Below are positions 57,717-64,000 of a DNA stretch of 64,000 nucleotides, one piece after another (positions within the stretch are counted from its first letter, which is position 1; each line of letters begins with the position of its first letter). Source of the stretch: Paraconiothyrium sp. Pb-2020. Lineage: Eukaryota; Ascomycota; Dothideomycetes; Pleosporales; Didymosphaeriaceae. A program made the position numbers and the translations under genes. A model generated the notes under the pieces. That model was not told the origin of the DNA and did no database searches. It saw only the letters and a program-made list of their open reading frames with translations. The stretch is from the NCBI GenBank assembly GCA_022419385.1, contig JAJUBI010000006.1, positions 1,178,001-1,242,000 of the forward strand, in the 5' to 3' direction.

Positions 57717-59974
57717 GGTTCTTTGCCTACATCACCCACTCCTAGACGAGGCCACACGTCGACCGCTGTGCATAATCGTTCATCTCTTCCTCTACCGTCC
57801 GCGACACATCATATAATACACCCCACCACGATCGCACTACAGCCGATCGGACCTCATGTCATGCACTTTTGAGTCACGATTACGGATTTGGAACATATCA
57901 TCGCCTCTTGTCATCTTGCAGAGCGCAGCATTGGAGTTAAAGGCGTTAATCTGGAGGCTTGGCTGCATTCGGGCAGCCGTGATGGAAACTTTGTTTTAAA
58001 CCATATTACCCCTGGGCGTTGGTGTTCTTCATGAGTTGCCCATACCAATTTCCTTGCTCTATCGCGTTACCCTGGTCCACTTTCCCACTGGTCTGAGAAA
58101 AGTTTCAAATGGTTTGGAGAAGGGGAAGCAATCTTACGCGTACTGGGACTTCGTGTTTCTGTTGGAGAGCGAGCAGTGGCTACATGTTATGATCCGAAGC
58201 TGACCGTACTATGTTCTTGTAAGGTGCTTGTTGAAGCCCCCCAATTGTATGTTATAGTCTCTCGTTGCGCGATTTCCCGTCCTGCTGCAGAGGCTGGTGG
58301 AAACTGCTATACTATATACGTACAACGAGATCTCCTAAAACCTTCAAATACAACCAAAACTACGAGTACGACCCTTTGTCCAAACATTGCCGTCCACGAC
58401 AGAATGTCATGGGGACCGGCTGTCACCTGCACAAGCTGCTTCTGGTTCAAACCTTTTTCGATCATCAAGCACCCTTTCTAATTAATCATATCGTTGCTAA
58501 ATCTTCTCCACCCTAATCATCAAACCCACCCTTCACCATTTGCGCATTTGAGCAAACCTCCTTCCAAATACCAAACCGCAAATCTCACGCCAGCCGCCCC
58601 CTCCAAACGCCACATGGTCCCTCAGCAGCACAGGACAGGCTGCACACAGCAGATACCCTCGCGGTGCAGGCGTCCACGTTTGATCGCCCAGGGCGCCGCA
58701 ACGGCAAGGTTAGGCGAATCCTTTCACCGTTGACTGGCGGGCGTCGCCGAGGTATACAGTTCTGCTACGAGCGGGAGATCAAGTTCCCGAATATCTCGTC
58801 TTCAGGAGTCGGGGTCAGGAGTCGGGGTCGCGGTGCAGATCTCTACGTTTTTTGCAGCCAGCCTTCGCGTTGTTGCCCTGCAGTAAGCTGCATGTTCCTC
58901 GCGGTGCGGCCCCGGTGGGAGCAGCACGTGATCAATGCTCCTCCAGGGCTGCAAACGATGCGAAAGGCAACGTCGTGCTATCGATTTGAATGGCACAAAT
59001 TCGATGGTGAGTCGGTGTCCGAAGGAGACGGTTAGCGGCACATTCCGTCGTGCGTGAACGCGTGTGGGGTCGATCTGGAGAGCGTTGTGCGGATAGGCTC
59101 GTGCATGAAGGCGCGAGGAGGGCGGTGGCAAGATGACGGGAGGCGGCACAGAGGGCCACCAGCGTGGGATGCAATGCTAGCAAGATTATTGATATCAATT
59201 TCATAAAGTAGTATACAGACTGAAACGGCCTGCTATCCCACGCTCAACAGCAGGCACGACATCGTCGACGCGGCCAGATTCCGCTCGTATTGCCAACCAG
59301 CAGATCTGGCTGGGCAATGAACGTCGACCAGTCACATGCGCACTCTCGCATAACAAACCTTCTGCGACCTCTCGCGTTTCACATGCAGCACGTGGGCGAC
59401 CACGCCGCCATTAAACTCCGAAGCCTGGGCATGCGCAGATCATTGGAACTCGAACAGGCATAACCGAGCGATAAGGGGCCAGGACAGGAAGGTGTATCTA
59501 CATCAGCATCACGAACGAGGGAAGCAGAGGGATTGTGGCGGACGGTCCGTTATCGAATTGTATTATTATAGGGGAGCTATGGAGAAATTCTGAAGTGAAG
59601 GTAGGTGTTTTTTTCGTTTTGCGGAAAAGTCAACCGTTGCCTGCGCCTCCATCCATACCATATGCCCTCTCGATTCGACACCGTAGCCGCGCAAATGGCT
59701 AGCTACTATGCTGGACCGAGAGGATAGTCTGAGCACATCCAATTTGAAGCTGCCTGGCGCCCCAGAGTATGGTTTTGTACTTATATATTGTCCCGAAGTG
59801 AAGTAAGGAAAGATGTCATCAGTCGTTAACGCCAGCCCAATGCCGCACAAGTATAGATAGGTACCCGGTATCGAAGCTTTTAGTCAAGTCCGGTTGAATC
59901 AAAACGCCCTTCGTGTCCAGCTTCGCGGCTGGACATTGCGAAGTCAAGTTCCAAGCACGCACACAGCGAGATGC
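57717..59974. other. Convergent intergenic region, G-alpha / small FLS-motif protein
   Basis: 2.26 kb with no supportable gene. A 13-bp direct duplication (AGGAGTCGGGGTC twice) lies at about 58804-58829. Open frames on both strands up to 123 codons lack motifs. The region is long for a convergent pair and could hide a non-coding transcript or a short multi-exon gene that I cannot see. Confidence 0.5.
58804..58829. repeat. 13-bp tandem duplication
   Basis: AGGAGTCGGGGTC occurs twice in direct succession in non-coding sequence. Confidence 0.8.
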
Positions 59975-60346
59975 CTAGTGCTTGTTGGAAAGGAAGCCGT
60001 GGGGCTCGACGTCGTTCAAGGCCGCAACAGTCTTCGGGGGAACCGCATACTTTGCGTTAAGCGAGAGAAAAGCTGGAAGCGTCGGCTTAAGGACTGGCGA
60101 AGCGGAAGGCTCGCTGGCGGGAGCAGGTGCCGAGCTGGCAATGCTATCGACGCTGCTGACGGACGAGACTGAGGCGTGGCGCTGACCGCCGGCCGGTCGG
60201 TTGGAAAGAAATGGGTGAGCAGACTGCTTGGGCTCGGGGGCCGCCGTAGGCTCCGAGGGACCACCGACGACGGACTGCTTGGCGGGAGAGTTGAGAGAGA
60301 GGAAGGTGCGCGGGAACGGAATGTGGAGGCGGCCACCGGAAGACAT
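59975..60346 (-). CDS. Small Ser/Pro-rich protein with repeated FLSLN/FLSN motifs
   Basis: A single-exon frame of 123 residues with ATG start. A short motif recurs four times in alternating form: FLSLN (15-19), FLSN (46-49), FLSLN (93-97) and FLSN (118-121), the last two residues before the end being KH. A central RHASVSSVSSVDS (57-69) is a good basophilic kinase (PKA-like) target. The rest is Pro/Ala/Ser-rich and disordered; no signal peptide or membrane helix. I do not recognise a family, though its regular motif spacing argues for a real, peptide-motif-based protein that docks on a partner. It could instead be a random frame; balanced codon use and the repeats favour coding. The upstream 1.9 kb is gene-free. 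Confidence 0.6.
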   Translation of the reverse strand: MSSGGRLHIPFPRTFLSLNSPAKQSVVGGPSEPTAAPEPKQSAHPFLSNRPAGGQRHASVSSVSSVDSIASSAPAPASEPSASPVLKPTLPAFLSLNAKYAVPPKTVAALNDVEPHGFLSNKH

Positions 60347-62222
60347 TGCGCCAGCGTGGTGGTTGATGTTGATGTGGGTGAAGAGGTAGGTGCCGAGGGC
60401 GACAGTGTTGGTATTTGAAGTGTTGCTTACTTGCGTTTATAAAGCAAGATTTAAATCTGTGAGGCGAGTAGGAGCGAAGGCGTCACAGACGATTGCTCCA
60501 ATGGTCCCGTGGTATGTTCGAGTAGAAAGAGGGAAAGTGTGGGGTGTCAGATGACCGGTCTGGCTATTGGAAAGCGAAGGCGTGCTGGAGAAAGGGAATT
60601 TCGGAAATTTGCTCTCAGCTTATATTCCCTTCCTAAGACAGGTGTGTAATGGCTAGACGCAGCCAAGAACCCTTGTGAACGCGAAGTGCCCAGGTGGTGA
60701 AGGCGAGGTGGAGCCTTATGCGGAAGCGCGGGATGTCGCAGTAGACTGACTGTCCGACACAGTGTTGTGCGGCGTATGGGGGATCGACGCGGAAGCTCTC
60801 ACCGGACGTGCTCGATTGTTTATGAATCGACTAGTGTGAGATATACCGACCAAGAAGCTTGGTTGTGCGATGTGGTGTAGAGCGGCTTCAACTGTTGGCT
60901 GGATCTCACTTGGCAGCGGGACGCGCCGAGAGATGTGCGGGCTTGGTGTTTGACAGGCGTAACGTTCTGTATAAATTTATGAGTACCAGATGGGTTTCCA
61001 AATGCTGGGCCGGTAGATAAGGGTGCTGTTCCTCGATATTTTTGGGTGTGCTTGGGTGGTGATCGCTCGCTTGGCGGGGTTGAAGACTGGGGCGTTTGAC
61101 GCGGCGAAGTGGAGTATTGTTGAGACGAAAGACGGAGAATCAGGCAATGAAGGGGGATTTTGAGCTTTTCACAGGAAAATCAGGTCGGCTTTCGTGATAA
61201 CGGAACAGGCGGTTAGGACAAATGGAAGGTAAATCCGAGGCTCTAGAATGTTAGGGCCGAGCAAAGGACGAAAGAAGCGGAGCTTGTTATGCAAGAGACT
61301 GCAGAAGAGTGGACAAGAAGGGCCGGACTTAGCACTAGACTGACCCATGCGAGATTTGTCTATGCCTCAGCGTGCGCCATGCGGAGGTCAACATTGGGGT
61401 GAGCAGCCCACGTTGGGGCGGACTCTGTGTTGTTTGGCCGTGGCAGAGTCAGGGAGACACAGAGGTCTGACATTGCGTCGGCGGCAGGATCAAGGCTGGG
61501 AAGCAACCAGTCCAGTCCTCTGTGCAACCCGTGGGCGCAAGGAGGTCGCTTTGCTTTTGTTCATCCGCGCATGGAAAATTCTGGGGATCTAGTTGGCGGT
61601 GAAGCCGTTGCGGGGGTTGGATTGCGCCGGCGGCTACCTCGCGAGCACGTGTAAGCCGAAGATAGCCTGCCCGGCCCTGCATGCAGAATAGTGTGGAGGC
61701 GACGACCTCTCAGCATTTTTCTGGGTGATGCCATGGTGTGATGTGTGATGGAGGATGTGGGATCTGACGCTGGTGACGCTGATCTTTCGCGGTCCAGAGG
61801 AAACGCTGCATACCCAACAATTCGCACGTGATGCGACCTGAACGCTTTGAGAAGGTAGCTACGAAAGGTCCGCTCTCGAACGCGCAACAGCAAGCGAAAC
61901 GATCACAACACAGAAAGCGGCTTAGGCAGCCATCTTCAGCATGGAGGCGTTTGATTGGTCATCTTGAGTGTTATCGGGCTTGTCAGCATCGCAAAGAGAA
62001 GCCTACAATGACGAATCTGTTCTTGCGACGCGGCCCCTACGCTCTCGCACACGAAGACACGCCTCCTCACTACAGTGTGAGTCAAGCACTGCGTGGTGGA
62101 CGAAGCGCAAGATCTTCTCGACCATCGCGAGGACTGTTTAATTGAACGTCGAATCGCTGCGCCGCCGGTCCGCTGCCATTCAGGTACTTCATCGTGGATT
62201 TCACCCCACAGAATTAGTGGCC
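60347..62222. promoter_or_regulatory. Long divergent region, FLS-motif protein / ABCC transporter
   Basis: 1.9 kb between outward-facing genes. The part next to the small protein is purine-rich on the plus strand, so its transcript leader would be pyrimidine-rich. Open frames at 61347-62145 (+) and 61561-61893 (-) show no motif. No element is certain. Confidence 0.5.
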
Positions 62223-64000
62223 ATGTCGGCAGCCTGTCCGACTGATGGGTCCTTTGGCCCGGGTGTCGGCTCGTGCCGTGGGGGCTTCGACCTCACGCTC
62301 GGCTTTGAGGATAGTATGCTTGGACTGCTGCCCCAGGCTGCACTCCTACTTCTGGCACCTGTCCGATTGGCTACCCTGCGACGACGGCGCGATAGAGTGG
62401 CGAGGCACTCCCATTTGGGTTTCCTGAAAACGGTAGACATACTCCCGTCTTATCAACTTAAGTACTGACGACGGTCACAGGTCACTGGAGTCTGCTACGT
62501 CGTCTCGTCTGTTGTGCTGTTGGCAATATGGAGCGAGATCGACTCTTTCAAGACGAAGCTGTCTATTGCATCGGCTGCTCTGGAGTTTCTAAGCTCCCTA
62601 TTCATCGTGACATTATCCCGCCTAGAGCACAGCAGAGCCGTGCGACCCACCCATTTGCTACAATTCTTTCTGCTAGTCCTACTACTATGCGATGCCGTCC
62701 GCCTACGCACCCTGTTCTTGATGGACTACCCAACATCACTTGTGACACTAGCTTCGATTCATACATTCTTGACCGGACTGCTGCTGTTGCTAGAGTCTCT
62801 TGACAAGCGCGAGCTATTCCGTTCCGATGGGGACCGGAGGCTACCTCCAGAGGAGACTGTCGGCCTCTTTGGGAAACGACTATTTTGGCACCTCAATGGC
62901 TTGTTCAGGGAGGGCTATCGCAAGATCCTCAAACCAGCAGACTTGTACAGTATGGATGCAGACCTTGCCTCCAAGGAACGAGCAGAGACCTTTCAGCAAA
63001 CTTGGGCAGCCCAAGATAAGTCTAAAGGGCGACCTTTGCTGCGGACCATCATCAGGGTTCTCTGGCCGGAGTTGCTTCTCCCGGTGCTCCCACGGTACGT
63101 TGCTATCAAGGTAATCGAGGACAATACACTAATTGGTAGCCTTCAGTATCGTCCAACTGGCGACCACGCTGAGTCAACCGTATCTGATTACCGCCATGAT
63201 CGCTTTCGTTCAAGATCGCAAACATCCTGACTCCCTCAACAAAGGCTATGGGCTTATAGCGGCTTTTGCTCTGAATTATGCTCTCCTAGCCATTGCATTC
63301 GGCTGGTCTGCCCAGAGCATGGCACGATTTCTTACTAAGCTTCGAGCCTGCCTCATCTCCACACTCTACGAGCAGACACTACATACCAGCTCTAAAGACG
63401 TGGATCTAGGCACTGCAACCGTACTGATGAACGTCGACGTGGACAAGGTGCTGCAAGGTTGCAAGCAGATGAACGAGATCTGGGCTGCATTTGTTGTGAC
63501 TGGTGTAGCTTTGTACATCATGTACACTCACCTAGGTGCTACGTTTGTCGCGCCTTTTATTACGATCCTGATTAGCGCCGCCGTGACCACTTGGCTCGGC
63601 GCCGCAATGAAAGCCCGTCAAAGAGTGTACGCAGCTGCAACGGAACGACGTATTACAGCTATCGCATACGTCGTAGGTAACATGAAAGGCGTGCGCATGC
63701 TCGGACTGTCGGAGACTGTCTTTCAGATGCTGACAAAATTGCGCCATGCCGAAGTCGATGCAAACCTCTTCGTCCGAAAACTCATCATTTGGGTCACACT
63801 ACTCTCCAATGTGATGTTTCAGCTTACCACGGTTTCGACGTACGTTACATTCGCGGTCATCACGCTAACGAGAGGTGATGAAGCGAATCTGGATCTCAAT
63901 AGGCTATACGGATCGCTATCTGCCTTAAAACTATTCACGACGCCGTTTACAATGGTACTACAGTTGCTTCCAGGTATGCAGATCGCATATGCCTCTTTCG
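62223..64000 (+). CDS. ABCC-type (MRP-like) ABC transporter, 5' part, cut by the window end
   Basis: Three exons are visible (62223-62432, 62481-63094, 63147-64000 and beyond), about 559 residues. The start MSAACPTDGSFGPGVGSCRG followed by DLTLGFEDSMLGLLPQAALL is the typical beginning of fungal ABCC full transporters, with the extra TMD0 helices. Next are QLATTLSQPYLITAMIAFVQ (start of TMD1) and the cytoplasmic helix KARQRVYAAATERRITAIAY plus KGVRMLGLSE. The nucleotide-binding domains lie outside the window. Intron 2 uses CTTCAG at 63146; the earlier GGTAG would break the frame. Fungal ABCC pumps export conjugates, toxins and metabolites or act at the vacuole; the substrate is unknown. Confidence 0.9.

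Overview
The window is nuclear chromosomal DNA of a filamentous ascomycete (Pezizomycotina). The evidence is short introns (mostly 46-85 nt, GT-AG, with CTAAC/CTGAC-like branch sites), the gene set (Hog1, a group III G-alpha, a Whi5-like and a Tos4-like protein, Vps52, Avl9, Rrn7) and fungus-only families such as fungal ABCC transporters, FAD-linked BBE-type oxidases and APH-like kinases. Dothideomycetes is a guess from gene style only. I see no prophage, CRISPR array, rRNA or convincing tRNA, and no intact transposon.

Layout. 1-5.8 kb: a Ser/Thr-rich, probably GPI-anchored protein and a cytochrome P450, both on the minus strand, with gene-poor flanks. 5.8-14.1 kb: a Whi5-like G1/S repressor (-), a four-helix membrane protein with a long tail (-), the mitochondrial NADPH:adrenodoxin reductase homologue (+) and a small secreted protein (+). 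15-20.7 kb: a broken CocE/X-Pro-peptidase-like hydrolase, a 131-residue orphan (-), an SRPK-like kinase (+) and palmitoyl-protein thioesterase (+). 21-34.2 kb is a dense housekeeping block: an L1-domain ribosome-biogenesis protein (-), Tos4-like FHA protein (+), ubiquitin-eL40 (-), Rrn7 (-), eIF5A (-), Vps52 (+) and a two-helix membrane protein (-). 35-49 kb is more accessory: a decayed HET-domain gene, acetyl-CoA hydrolase/CoA transferase (+), a pair of paralogous Cys-rich proteins (-,-), an APH-like kinase (+), an HD-domain hydrolase (-), a BBE-like oxidase (+) and a Ure2-type GST (+). 49-57.7 kb is signalling and traffic: Avl9 (-), Hog1 MAPK (-) and a group III G-alpha (+). The end holds a small repeat-motif protein (-) and the 5' part of an ABCC transporter (+) that runs off the window.

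No single gene cluster forms an obvious pathway. Functional themes do recur: G1/S control (Whi5-like and Tos4-like), Golgi/endosome transport (Vps52, Avl9), stress and nutrient signalling (Hog1 and G-alpha, head to head across 2.7 kb) and translation or ribosome production (L1-domain protein, ubiquitin-eL40, Rrn7, eIF5A). The most interesting leads are the tandem Cys-rich paralogues (39.0-40.4 kb), the small protein with an alternating FLSLN/FLSN motif (60 kb), two pseudogenes whose lesions can be read directly, and a probable GC-AG intron in the HD-domain gene.

Exon limits were derived by hand from splice consensus and reading-frame continuity. For nearly all multi-exon genes the exon lengths sum to a multiple of three.
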